DNA from: Arenibacter nanhaiticus
GTDB taxonomy: Bacteria; Bacteroidota; Bacteroidia; Flavobacteriales; Flavobacteriaceae
DNA length: 64,000 nucleotides
Direction of reading: 5' to 3'
Assembly (NCBI RefSeq): GCF_900141935.1
Contig: NZ_FQYX01000016.1
Coordinates: 26,298 to 90,297 of the forward strand
Below the pieces are notes generated by a model, which was not told the DNA's origin, ran no database searches, and saw nothing but the letters and a program-made list of their open reading frames with translations. Both the position numbers and the translations under genes were made by a program. The number at the start of each line of letters is the position of its first letter. Within the stretch, counting starts at the first letter, position 1. This document shows positions 43,355-51,992 of the stretch, piece after piece.

Positions 43355-45532
43355 TTATAGCTTTTCGCCGGGGTGATAGATTTTTTCGGCCCTTTTTAAG
43401 ACATCCTTTTTGTAAAAAGCAACTTCTTTAAATTCCATATCGGCATAGGCCTGTGCCTGATCATCAAAATGTTTCGAGCTCGGATGACCGCTTTGCCCCC
43501 CTGCCAAAATACTTTTGGCCCTTACCTTTTTCCCAAATTCTACCACGGCCACAAAACTATTGCCGCGGGTACCATATAATTTTTTGGTGTTGTTGTGGTA
43601 TCTGGCCCCGTAGGCGGCCAAGGCGCCCCAGCGCCCCGAAGCAAACCCAATGGCTATACTGGGCTTGTCATCGTCAAAAGCCTGCCTTATAGCCCCATCT
43701 AGCCGTTGGTATCGATTTACATCGCCCCATGGAATGCGCCAAGTCCCAAAATCCTCCTCTAATTGAGATATCACTTCTGAAAATAATTGCAAACGCTCGT
43801 CGTATGGTGAAGAGGTGCCAAAATAGCTCATGCCCTCCATATCGCTCATAGTGTCTTGGATGACTCCCTTTTTTCCCACAAGGGTACCATAATAATGTGC
43901 CAAGGTCATGCCCACAGATGTTTTGGAGGTCCTTAAATTCCAATTTCTTAACATCCTTATAGGTTCTCTTAGCTGGGCAGTGTTTTTATCCGAAGCATCA
44001 AAAGCTTGGACCAGGCCCGAAATTAATTTTTCGAATGCCGGTAAATACGGATCGTGGGCCAAGGTAATGAGCCTATCTATGGTAAACCCTTTTTTATCGG
44101 TCAATAGGCTTATGGCGTGTATCCCTCTAAAATTCTCCTGGTCCTTGGACATATAATAGGGATAATCTTCCTTCTTGGGACTGAATTCCAGGGCCGCCGT
44201 AAAGGGCGTAGAATTACAATTCTGTATCCATCCGTTTTTCGGATTCAACAACCCTATATTCTCTGCCACTGTATGAAGGCCCTGCCAATCTGTTTTGGGA
44301 TTGCTGCCATCTACCGGCAAGGCATAATTAAACTGCACATCGCGTTTAGGAATAAAGTTCCCATGAAAATAGGCTATATTCCCTTCCGCATCGGCATAAA
44401 CGGTGTTATTGGAAGAATTGGTGCGCATATCCATCATTTCTCGAAACCCCTTATATCCAGTTTGCTTGGTCCGTATATAAGATTGCTCCAAGGCTTTAAC
44501 CGGGTCCCACATCATGGCCGTGGCCACCCATTTATTATTGGCCATATGGGTAATGGGGCCATGATGGGTATGGTAGGCCGGAAATACACGTGTTTTTAAT
44601 TGGTCTCCTTCCTTATAATTTACACGTATTTCGGAAGTCTTTACCGCACGCAATTCTTCCCCATAAACATACATAGGCCTACCTTCTTTTTTTATCACCG
44701 TTTCCATAAACTCGTCCATCACATCGGTATAGGTAGAGGTGTGCATCCAGCCTGTTTTTTCATTAAACCCTTGATATATAAAAAACTGTCCCCAAGTTAC
44801 CGCTCCATAGGCGTTTAAGCCTTCTTCACTAACGGCGTGCACCTCTCCCCTAAAAAAGAAGGAGGTGTGGGGATTGATTAATAGTAGTGGGTTCCCGGAT
44901 TTTGTCAAATGGCCTGCAATGGCAATTCCGTTAGATCCTTGTGGCTCCTCTTGTGCTTTTTCCTTCTTTAGCTCATAGGCCTCAGCCGCAGGGATCGCTT
45001 GGTTGCTTTCGTAAAAAGCACGGATCTTTTTGGTAGAAACCCGTTCAATATCCCCACCTATAGAGCCCTCACTGAAATACATCGGCATCCAAGGTTCAAA
45101 ACGGGTCAACAGTTTTGGTTTTACTTCCGGGTGGGTATATAGGTAATAATTAATTCCATCGGCAAAGGCATCGCAAAGGGATTTTAACCAAGCCGGACTG
45201 TTTTCATAATTTTCCATAGCCTGCTCTTGGGTCATGAACAACTTAGCCCTTAAGTCGCTATATATCGCCGCTTCCCCTTCTATCTCCGCCAAACGCCCTA
45301 TAGCCCATATATAGTTCTGTTCTACCCTATTAAAATCGTCCTCGCATTGGGCATATAGCAGTCCAAAAACGGTATCGGCATCGGTCTTCCCATAAATATG
45401 AGGCACCCCGTAATCGTCCCGAATGATGGTAACGTCCTTCGCTTGGGCCTTCCAGCCTTCAATTTCCGTAAGTTGGTCCTCGGTTGTAAAAGAACACAGT
45501 CCGATTAAAAGGAATAGCCATAAAAATCTCAT
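43355..45532 (-). CDS. penicillin acylase family protein (Ntn hydrolase, acylase)
   Basis: 725 residues with a short N-terminal hydrophobic export signal. The Ntn-hydrolase cut site is EPQG/SNGIAIAG, with Ser200 as presumed N-terminal nucleophile after self-cleavage. The alpha chain is roughly 17-199 and the beta chain 200-725. Family features include DDYGVPHIYGKTDADTVFGL, NPHTSFFF and the C-terminal GGQSGHPSSKHFDDQAQAY. The class hydrolyses amide bonds, including penicillins, acyl-homoserine lactones or peptides; this branch often acts on N-acyl side chains in the periplasm. Exact substrate unknown. Single gene, convergent with the secreted hypothetical. Confidence 0.9.
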   Translation of the reverse strand: MRFLWLFLLIGLCSFTTEDQLTEIEGWKAQAKDVTIIRDDYGVPHIYGKTDADTVFGLLYAQCEDDFNRVEQNYIWAIGRLAEIEGEAAIYSDLRAKLFMTQEQAMENYENSPAWLKSLCDAFADGINYYLYTHPEVKPKLLTRFEPWMPMYFSEGSIGGDIERVSTKKIRAFYESNQAIPAAEAYELKKEKAQEEPQGSNGIAIAGHLTKSGNPLLLINPHTSFFFRGEVHAVSEEGLNAYGAVTWGQFFIYQGFNEKTGWMHTSTYTDVMDEFMETVIKKEGRPMYVYGEELRAVKTSEIRVNYKEGDQLKTRVFPAYHTHHGPITHMANNKWVATAMMWDPVKALEQSYIRTKQTGYKGFREMMDMRTNSSNNTVYADAEGNIAYFHGNFIPKRDVQFNYALPVDGSNPKTDWQGLHTVAENIGLLNPKNGWIQNCNSTPFTAALEFSPKKEDYPYYMSKDQENFRGIHAISLLTDKKGFTIDRLITLAHDPYLPAFEKLISGLVQAFDASDKNTAQLREPIRMLRNWNLRTSKTSVGMTLAHYYGTLVGKKGVIQDTMSDMEGMSYFGTSSPYDERLQLFSEVISQLEEDFGTWRIPWGDVNRYQRLDGAIRQAFDDDKPSIAIGFASGRWGALAAYGARYHNNTKKLYGTRGNSFVAVVEFGKKVRAKSILAGGQSGHPSSKHFDDQAQAYADMEFKEVAFYKKDVLKRAEKIYHPGEKL

Positions 45533-45786
45533 AGTAGGAAGGGTTTAAGGGTTTGCGCTAAAATAAGTGAAAAAACTAGGTGTGGCACAGGAAACCCAAG
45601 GATTTCCTTTTTTTTAAGGTACCTTGCAGCCTATTGATAACAAGTCTTTTCCAATGAAATGAGCACGACTGAAAACTGGCCACAACTAGGAATTTAGCCA
45701 TGCGAATTACATCTACAATTATAGCATGGAAACCGTCTTCTTATTGTTTATTTTTATCATTTTTAAAAAATCATTCTACACCCTAT

Positions 45787-47523
45787 ATGTCCACTAAAAA
45801 AGTAAATATCCTAACGGCCTTTAAAACTATTATTTGGCCTAGAAGAAATCTTGTATTCCTAGGCCTTTTATTAATTGTCATCAGTAAGGCGGCGAGTTTT
45901 GTCGCTCCCTTATCCATAAAATACCTAATGGACGATGTGATCCCCAACAAGGACCTAAGCCTGTTAAAATGGTTGGTATTGGGCGTTGGGATCGCCATCT
46001 TGGTACAGGCAGTTACTTCCTTTTTATTGACAAAAATTCTCAGTGTACAAGCACAGTTTTTAATCTCTGAATTAAGGGCTCAGGTACAGAAAAAAATATT
46101 GACCCTTCCCATTCGTTTTTTCGACAATACCAAATCCGGGGCCTTAGTTTCCCGGATCATGACCGATGTAGAAGGTGTCAGAAACCTAATCGGTACCGGT
46201 TTGGTGCAATTGGTAGGGGGCTCTATAACGGCCGTGGTCTCATTAATACTGTTACTTCAGATAAGTCCGTCCATGACCTTATTTACCTTGGCCCCATTGG
46301 CCATTTTTGCCCTGATAGCCTTAAAGGCCTTCAAAAAAATCAGGCCTATTTTTAGAAATAGGGGAAAAATAAATGCAGAAGTCACCGGTAGGTTAACGGA
46401 AACCTTGGGAGGTATTCGGGTCATTAAAGGGTTTAATGCCGAACCCCAGGAACACAAGGTTTTTGAAGATGGCGTGGAACGGCTTTTTCAAAATGTAAAA
46501 AAGAGCCTGACCGCCACAGCTTTTATGACCAGTTCCTCTACCTTTCTTTTGGGCGTCGCTACCACCGGGATAATGGGTATAGGCGGCTATAAGATTATGG
46601 TCGATGAAATTACCATTGGTGAATTCCTGACCTTTACTTTTTTACTGGGATTAATGGTCGCCCCTATTGTTCAGATGAGCAATATAGGCAGTCAACTTAC
46701 CGAAGCGCTGGCCGGATTGGATCGTACCGAAGAATTAATGAACATGACCAGTGAGGCCAATGAGGAGGAAAGAACCGTTGTTTTAAAAGATATAGCGGGA
46801 AATATTGCTTTTAACAATGTTTCCTTTGCCTATGAAGAAGATAAGGAGGTACTTCACAATATCAGTTTTGAGGTCGAATCCGGAAAAGTGGTAGCCCTGG
46901 TAGGCAGCTCCGGTTCTGGAAAATCTACCATTGCTGGTTTAGCGGCTACCTTTATCAACCCACAGTCCGGAACAATCACCATAGATAACCACAATATTGC
47001 CGAGGTAAACCTCAATAGTTACCGCCAGCATTTAGGGGTGGTACTACAGGACGAGTTTTTATTTGAAGGCACTATCAGGGAAAACATCCTATTTCCAAGA
47101 CCCAATGCTTCGGAAGAAGCGGTTCGGAAGGCGGTTAAAGCGGCCTATGTAGACGAATTTACCGATAGGTTCGAAAAGGGGCTGGACACCCTTATAGGAG
47201 AACGCGGGGTTAAACTTTCGGGCGGACAAAGGCAACGGATTGCGATTGCCAGAGCGGTTTTGGCCAATCCTAAAATTTTGATCCTCGACGAGGCCACCTC
47301 CAATCTGGACACGGAAAGCGAGGCTTTGATACAGAAGAGTTTGGCTGCCCTGACCAAGGGGAGAACCACTTTTGTTATTGCCCACCGATTGAGCACCATT
47401 AGAAATGCCGATCAGATTTTGGTGATCGAAAATGGCCGTATCGCAGAACAGGGCACCCACGATGAATTAATAGGGAAAGAAGGCAGGTATTACAATCTAT
47501 TTACTTATCAGGCCAGAATTTAA
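45787..47523 (+). CDS. ABC transporter, fused permease and ATPase (exporter type)
   Basis: 578 residues from the ATG at 45787; an upstream in-frame start 29 codons earlier gives a Ser/Pro/His-rich tail unlike the family. An N-terminal six-helix permease (about 25-310) is followed by a nucleotide-binding domain. The domain has Walker A GSSGSGKST (~373), signature LSGGQRQRIAIARAVL (~476), Walker B ILILDEATSNLD and the switch His in IAHRLST. This is a homodimeric half-transporter of the MsbA/multidrug type; the cargo cannot be deduced. No partner gene is adjacent. Confidence 0.94.
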   Translation: MSTKKVNILTAFKTIIWPRRNLVFLGLLLIVISKAASFVAPLSIKYLMDDVIPNKDLSLLKWLVLGVGIAILVQAVTSFLLTKILSVQAQFLISELRAQVQKKILTLPIRFFDNTKSGALVSRIMTDVEGVRNLIGTGLVQLVGGSITAVVSLILLLQISPSMTLFTLAPLAIFALIALKAFKKIRPIFRNRGKINAEVTGRLTETLGGIRVIKGFNAEPQEHKVFEDGVERLFQNVKKSLTATAFMTSSSTFLLGVATTGIMGIGGYKIMVDEITIGEFLTFTFLLGLMVAPIVQMSNIGSQLTEALAGLDRTEELMNMTSEANEEERTVVLKDIAGNIAFNNVSFAYEEDKEVLHNISFEVESGKVVALVGSSGSGKSTIAGLAATFINPQSGTITIDNHNIAEVNLNSYRQHLGVVLQDEFLFEGTIRENILFPRPNASEEAVRKAVKAAYVDEFTDRFEKGLDTLIGERGVKLSGGQRQRIAIARAVLANPKILILDEATSNLDTESEALIQKSLAALTKGRTTFVIAHRLSTIRNADQILVIENGRIAEQGTHDELIGKEGRYYNLFTYQARI

Positions 47524-47561
47524 TGGCCGGCATATAAACGCCTCTTTTTTAATAATCATTG

Positions 47562-47642
47562 GGGCGTTCCCTCCTTCGTCGGTCGGGCTCTTGGCTATAT
47601 CCCTTGCCCTGCTGCGGGGATGCCGCCGCCATCCCTAACGCA
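47562..47642 (-). repeat. 82-bp structured intergenic element, copy 4
   Basis: Minus-strand copy, GGGCGTTCCC to TCCCTAACGC on the plus strand, 38 bp after the ABC transporter stop. The internal blocks are as in copy 3. It lies between the transporter and a bidirectional terminator, so it could be carried at the 3' end of the transporter transcript in antisense orientation. Confidence 0.8.
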
Positions 47643-47737
47643 TTATAAGGTACGATTGATACGAGCAGTTCGCATGGAAAATTCCGATGACAAGAAATTT
47701 TTATGGACGCCATATATATTCCAGTATCCATAACAAC

Positions 47738-47777
47738 AAAAAGACCTGTACAGTTAGTATCCGTACAGGTCTTTTTT
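47738..47777. terminator. bidirectional terminator between ABC transporter and ferredoxin genes
   Basis: AAAAAGACCTGTAC and GTACAGGTCTTTTTT form a 14-bp stem with A/T tracts on both sides around an 11-base loop. This is the form expected for stopping both the plus-strand transporter transcript and the minus-strand Fe-S/redox transcript, which ends at 47809. Confidence 0.85.
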
Positions 47778-47808
47778 GATATCCCTATATAGTAGAAGGC
47801 GTCTTGAC

Positions 47809-48138
47809 TTAGCTCTCTGGAGCCAGTTCAACTTCTAGCCCTTCTAAATCTTCCGTCATATGAATTTGACATCCTAGACGGCTATTATCCTTTACGTTAA
47901 AAGCTTCGGCCAACATGGCGTCTTCATCGTCGGACATTGGAGGCAATTCGTGTTCTGAAGCAACATAACACTGGCATGAGGCACACATGGCCATTCCGCC
48001 ACAAATACCAATAGTACCCTCTGGCGCCAATTCGTAGGAGCGTACTATTTCCATCAGGTTCATATTCATATCAGTTGGTGCATCTACCTCATGAACAATT
48101 CCTTCCCTGTCCGTAATTTTAATCTTTATATCTGACAT
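47809..48138 (-). CDS. 2Fe-2S ferredoxin (adrenodoxin-like)
   Basis: 109 residues. Ligand cysteines are in GICGGMAMCASCQCYV and SRLGCQIH: Cys46, Cys52, Cys55 and Cys90, giving C-x5-C-x2-C-x34-C, the pattern of adrenodoxin/putidaredoxin-type vertebrate and bacterial ferredoxins. It is soluble and carries single electrons. It follows the ferredoxin-NADP reductase gene by 111 bp, so the pair probably forms an NADPH-to-ferredoxin chain serving Fe-S assembly or an oxygenase. A strong terminator lies downstream. Confidence 0.92.
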   Translation of the reverse strand: MSDIKIKITDREGIVHEVDAPTDMNMNLMEIVRSYELAPEGTIGICGGMAMCASCQCYVASEHELPPMSDDEDAMLAEAFNVKDNSRLGCQIHMTEDLEGLEVELAPES

Positions 48139-48249
48139 CTGTTATAGAATATTATCTAGTTGCTGTTATTCGGCGTCAAATTTAATGGGTTTTAGCATAG
48201 CCCCCACAGATTTATACGCTCTTTTAACAACTTAGAAAAATTTGTGATT

Positions 48250-49308
48250 TTAATCTATTGCCTTTACAATGGCCTTAGGAGCTTCTTTTTTGCTGCCATC
48301 GAAGCCCGATATTCCCCCAACGGTAGTATATTTCATCACATATTTCTTTTCTGGATATATGCGCTGATAGGCACTCTGGCACATTAAAGTAGCCTCGTGA
48401 AAACCACAAAGGATAAGTTTTAATTTCCCTGGATATGTGTTTACATCCCCAATAGCATAGATTCCTGGAATATTGGTCTGGTAATCGAACGTATCGACTT
48501 TAATTGCGTTTTTTTCAATTTCCAATCCCCAATCCCCTATAGGGCCCAACTTTGGAGACAGCCCAAACAAAGGAATAAAATGGTCTACTTCCTTCATAAT
48601 TTCTTCGGCATTATCCCCAGATTTCTGAATGACGACACCCTCCAATTTTTCGGCACCTAAAACGCCTACGACTTCGGCAGGGGTTACTAATTTTATTTTA
48701 CCAAGATTCTTTAAATTCTGAACTTTTTCCACAGAATCCAAAGCACCTCTAAATTCGTTTCTTCGATGTACCAAAGTCACTTCCGAAGCTATATCGGCCA
48801 AGAAAATACTCCAATCCAGGGCAGAGTCTCCTCCTCCTGCGATCAGTACTTTTTTATCGCGGTACATTTCGGGGTCTTTTATAAAATACTCAATCCCCTT
48901 GTCTTCGAAGGCCTTAATATTATCGATCAATGGTTTTCTAGGCTCAAAACTACCTAGTCCACCGGCTATGGCCACTACAGGGGCATGGTGTTTAGTCCCT
49001 TTGTTCGTAGTCACTATAAAGGTTCCATCCTCGAGTTTTTCTATGGTATTGGCACGTTCTCCCAAGGTAAATCCGGGCTGAAAAGGCTTTATTTGTTCCA
49101 TCAGGTTATTGACCAAATCGCCTGCCAGTACTTCCGGAAATCCGGGAATATCATAGATAGGTTTTTTGGGATAAATTTCGGAACACTGCCCTCCTGCCTG
49201 CGGCAATGCGTCGATAAGATGACATTTTAACTGCAACAATCCGGCTTCAAAAACGGTAAAAAGTCCTGTTGGACCCGCGCCTATAATAAGTATATCTGTT
49301 TTAATCAT
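48250..49308 (-). CDS. ferredoxin-NADP reductase, thioredoxin-reductase-like type
   Basis: 352 residues. FAD motif LIIGAGPTGLFTVFEAG at the N-terminus. LIDALPQAGGQCSEIYPKKP and NAD(P) motif LIAGGGDSALDW in the middle. IYAIGDVNTYPGKLKLILCG at the C-terminal FAD contact. There is no CxxC active site as in thioredoxin reductase, which fits the homodimeric ferredoxin/flavodoxin-NADP reductase class known from Bacillus and Chlorobium. It precedes the ferredoxin gene and follows a NifU-like gene, from which it is separated by a hairpin at 49323-49362. Confidence 0.9.
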   Translation of the reverse strand: MIKTDILIIGAGPTGLFTVFEAGLLQLKCHLIDALPQAGGQCSEIYPKKPIYDIPGFPEVLAGDLVNNLMEQIKPFQPGFTLGERANTIEKLEDGTFIVTTNKGTKHHAPVVAIAGGLGSFEPRKPLIDNIKAFEDKGIEYFIKDPEMYRDKKVLIAGGGDSALDWSIFLADIASEVTLVHRRNEFRGALDSVEKVQNLKNLGKIKLVTPAEVVGVLGAEKLEGVVIQKSGDNAEEIMKEVDHFIPLFGLSPKLGPIGDWGLEIEKNAIKVDTFDYQTNIPGIYAIGDVNTYPGKLKLILCGFHEATLMCQSAYQRIYPEKKYVMKYTTVGGISGFDGSKKEAPKAIVKAID

Positions 49309-49322
49309 GGAAAAGTGTGCTT

Positions 49323-49362
49323 AAAAAAGAGGCTAAACTAATATGGAAATAACCTCTTTTTT
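49323..49362. terminator. hairpin between nifU-like and ferredoxin reductase genes
   Basis: AAAAAAGAGG and CCTCTTTTTT can pair (10 bp) across a 20-base loop, with A/T tracts on each side. It may end or attenuate the mrp-nifU transcript before the reductase gene. The long loop makes it weaker than the other terminators. Confidence 0.4.
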
Positions 49363-49381
49363 ATGATTTTCATCAGGTTTT

Positions 49382-49621
49382 TTAGCTAACATTTATCACC
49401 TCTTGAATTTGAGGGGCATATTTTTTAATAGTCATCTCCACGCCGCTTTTTAAGGTCATCTGATTCACACTACAACCTACGCAAGCCCCTTCCAATTTTA
49501 CCTTTACCGAAGATTCATTATCGATAGAAATCAGGGAAATGTCTCCGCCGTCACTTTGCAAAAAAGGCCTGATTTCTTCCAAAGCCTTTTCCACATTTTT
49601 TCTAAGTTCTACTGCTGTCAT
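49382..49621 (-). CDS. NifU C-terminal-like Fe-S scaffold/carrier protein
   Basis: 79 residues, covering only the NifU C-terminal domain. IRPFLQSDGGDISLISI is the family lead motif. Cys47 and Cys50 in EGACVGCSVNQMTLKSG form the CxxC that holds a [4Fe-4S] cluster between two subunits. Such proteins hand clusters to target enzymes. The gene starts 2 bp after the mrp stop codon, so both are co-expressed as a cluster-carrier pair. Confidence 0.93.
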   Translation of the reverse strand: MTAVELRKNVEKALEEIRPFLQSDGGDISLISIDNESSVKVKLEGACVGCSVNQMTLKSGVEMTIKKYAPQIQEVINVS

Positions 49622-49623
49622 AA

Positions 49624-50766
49624 TTACTTCTTATTTACGGCCGAACAACCCGCCATGGTGGTTATTTTTATAGCCTCGGTTGGGGGTAAATGTTCATTTC
49701 TCCCCACTACTTCCTGAACCACTTTTTTAGTGATTTCCTCAAAGGATCTTTCGATTGGGGTGGCGGTCTGTAGTGCCGCAGGACGACCTACATCTCCAGC
49801 TTCGCGGATACTTTGTACCAATGGAATTTCTCCCAAAAACGGCACCTTTAAGTCCTCGGCCAAATGTTTGGCACCTTCCTTCCCGAAAATATAGTATTTA
49901 TTGTTTGGCAACTCTTCTGGCGTAAAATAGGCCATATTCTCTATGATTCCTAAAACAGGAACGTTGATGGAATCTTGTTGAAACATAGCAACTCCTTTAC
50001 GGGCATCGGCTAAAGCTACCTCTTGCGGGGTACTTACAACCACTGCTCCTGTAATAGGAAGGGATTGCATAATGCTCAAATGAATATCACCGGTTCCCGG
50101 AGGTAAGTCCAATAACATAAAGTCTAGCTCTCCCCAATGGGCATCAAAGATCATTTGATTAAGAGCCTTGGCAGCCATCGGGCCTCTCCATATTACGGCC
50201 TGACCTGGTTGTGTAAAGAATCCGATCGACAAAATTTTAACCCCATAGTTCTCAACAGGTTTCATTTTAGACTTTCCCTCTATGTTCACTGCCAATGGTT
50301 TTTCTTGGGCCACATCGAACATAATAGGCATAGATGGCCCATAAATATCGGCATCCAACAAGCCTACTTTAAAGCCCATTTTTGATAGGGATACCGCCAA
50401 GTTTGCGGTTACGGTAGATTTCCCTACTCCTCCTTTTCCGGAGGCTACCGCAATAATATTTTTTATCCCTGGTACCGGTTTTCCTTTAATCTCGTTCACC
50501 TTTGGCTTAGCGGCCGGGGCATCAACTTTTACGTTCACGGTAATTTTTGCCTTCTCGTACACTTCGGCATGGATTACCTTTAATATTTCTACTTCGGTTT
50601 TCTTCCGTGCCTGTAAACTAGGGTTATTGATGGTAATATCTACAACTACCTCATCCCCAAAAACTACAACATTCTTTACAGCGCCACTTTCTACCATATT
50701 TTGTCCCTCTCCAGGAACAGTTATGTTTTCTAAAGCTTTAAGTATTTCTTTCTTGTCTAATTTCAT
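49624..50766 (-). CDS. Mrp/ApbC-type Fe-S cluster carrier ATPase
   Basis: 380 residues. An N-terminal MIP18/DUF59-like domain (about 5-80) is followed by a P-loop ATPase with the deviant Walker A ASGKGGVGKST (108-118). FMLLDLPPGTGDIHL holds Walker B. Near the C-terminus Cys374 lies in MAGCSAVNKK; the CxxC of many relatives is not seen in the usual place. These proteins bind and transfer [4Fe-4S] clusters. First gene of the minus-strand Fe-S group. A promoter-like pair lies just upstream. Confidence 0.9.
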   Translation of the reverse strand: MKLDKKEILKALENITVPGEGQNMVESGAVKNVVVFGDEVVVDITINNPSLQARKKTEVEILKVIHAEVYEKAKITVNVKVDAPAAKPKVNEIKGKPVPGIKNIIAVASGKGGVGKSTVTANLAVSLSKMGFKVGLLDADIYGPSMPIMFDVAQEKPLAVNIEGKSKMKPVENYGVKILSIGFFTQPGQAVIWRGPMAAKALNQMIFDAHWGELDFMLLDLPPGTGDIHLSIMQSLPITGAVVVSTPQEVALADARKGVAMFQQDSINVPVLGIIENMAYFTPEELPNNKYYIFGKEGAKHLAEDLKVPFLGEIPLVQSIREAGDVGRPAALQTATPIERSFEEITKKVVQEVVGRNEHLPPTEAIKITTMAGCSAVNKK

Positions 50767-50812
50767 CCTAAACCGTTCTTATTCAGCTTTTATTAAAACT
50801 GATTCTAAATTA

Positions 50813-50844
50813 CAAAGATAAGGCTTAGGAACGAGATTAGGAAA
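50813..50844 (-). promoter_or_regulatory. candidate promoter of the mrp-nifU group
   Basis: On the minus strand TATCTTTG (50813-50820) matches the -7 consensus exactly and TTTC (50841-50844) lies 20 bp upstream, one base off the -33 TTTG. Transcription would start near 50806, about 40 bases before the mrp ATG. Nothing else is recognised in the 246-bp gap. Confidence 0.5.
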
Positions 50845-51012
50845 GGTTAGGATTGAAAACGAACATGGCACAATAAAGATCCTTTATGCCGGTTAATTGA
50901 AGACTATTAAAGCTACATTACAACCTTAAAAACCACTACACGGCTCCTCCTTTTCTCTCGGCCTAGGAAATAATTTTGGCCTATGGCCTTTATAAAGGAC
51001 ATATATGGAAAC

Positions 51013-51360
51013 TTACTCTCGGTGTTGGTCCAAGGCTTTGGCAGGATCCCAAAAATATTTTTCAAATGCTATTATTTGATCTTCCTCCACTATTATTCCT
51101 TCATTTTCTAGTAGTTGCTGCATAAGATTGGTTCCAGAAAAATGATGTTTTCCGGTTAGCAGCCCCACACGGTTTACGACCCTATGGGCAGGAATATCGG
51201 GCATGCTATGTGCGTTGTTCATTGCCCATCCTACCATTCGGGCACTTCTGGCAGCCCCCAAATATTTTGCAATGGCCCCATAGGAGGTCACCCTACCGTA
51301 GGGAATTTGCCGTACCACTTGGTACACCTTTTGAAAAAAATGTTGGTTTTCGGTCTTCAT
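51013..51360 (-). CDS. alkyltransferase-like (ATL) protein of the MGMT family
   Basis: 115 residues from the ATG at 51360 (a GTG one codon earlier is possible). It covers only the DNA-binding domain of O6-methylguanine-DNA methyltransferases: IPYGRVTSYGAIAKYLG with the helix-turn-helix, RMVGWAMNNAH with the Asn hinge, then IPAHRVVNRVG. The reactive Cys of the PCHRV motif is replaced by Ala (PAHRV), so it cannot accept alkyl groups. ATL proteins instead flag alkylated guanines for nucleotide excision repair. The start overlaps the LysE-type gene stop by one base. Confidence 0.9.
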   Translation of the reverse strand: MKTENQHFFQKVYQVVRQIPYGRVTSYGAIAKYLGAARSARMVGWAMNNAHSMPDIPAHRVVNRVGLLTGKHHFSGTNLMQQLLENEGIIVEEDQIIAFEKYFWDPAKALDQHRE

Positions 51361-51989
51361 CACGTATAAAAGATCCGGATCAAGGTAATGATCAGAAGCA
51401 CTAACATAAGCGCACTGATGATATAATTGGAGTTTTTGGAAAACTTGCTGCTTTTGGTTTCCAATTTATTAAAATAAACCGTGTACAAATACAGCACGGC
51501 AAAGGTACCACATCCTGCAGCCATGACAAAGGTGGCTATATCCCTGAACTGAAATTTTATCCATCCTGAGGCATTCCACATGGCATTGAGGCCACTGTAA
51601 TAAGGAATAGTAAGCAGGTTCACTGAAGCTAACAATACCCCTTTGAAAAAGCTATTCTTTTTACTAACCTTTTTAGGTTTTTGGAGTCCCTTCGTTTTTT
51701 TCTTGGCCTTCACAAAAAAGTAAATGGCAAAAAAACCAAAAACGACGAGGGCTATTTTTAACAACAGATCTATAACATGCGGATTGTTGTACAAGTATTT
51801 GGATATCATTACGGCGATATAGGCCTGGACAACGATGGTACCAGATACGCCAAGGCAATATATTATTCCGTTTACCTTACCCTTTTCTACACTTATTTTT
51901 GCGGCATTCATGTTTAACAATCCCGGGGGAACCGTTGCCATAAAAGCTGCAGAAAAGGTAGCAAAGAAAAGGGTAATTAAATGCTCCAT
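51360..51989 (-). CDS. LysE/RhtB family translocator
   Basis: 209 residues, about six membrane helices. The N-terminal ATFSAAFMATVPPGLLNMNA keeps the PPG motif of the LysE superfamily, whose members export amino acids and related small molecules. A Lys-rich loop (KAKKKTKGLQKPKKVSKK) follows the third helix and should lie in the cytosol. It sits 3 bp after the trmB stop and overlaps the ATL gene, so trmB-lysE-ATL form one operon. Cargo unknown. Confidence 0.85.
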   Translation of the reverse strand: MEHLITLFFATFSAAFMATVPPGLLNMNAAKISVEKGKVNGIIYCLGVSGTIVVQAYIAVMISKYLYNNPHVIDLLLKIALVVFGFFAIYFFVKAKKKTKGLQKPKKVSKKNSFFKGVLLASVNLLTIPYYSGLNAMWNASGWIKFQFRDIATFVMAAGCGTFAVLYLYTVYFNKLETKSSKFSKNSNYIISALMLVLLIITLIRIFYT

Positions 51990-51992
51990 ACC

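Noticed and set aside
45700..45786. Longer N-terminus of the ABC transporter
   Set aside because: The extra 29 residues (MRITSTIIAWKPSSYCLFLS...) do not resemble the family; the ATG at 45787 gives the usual N-terminus.
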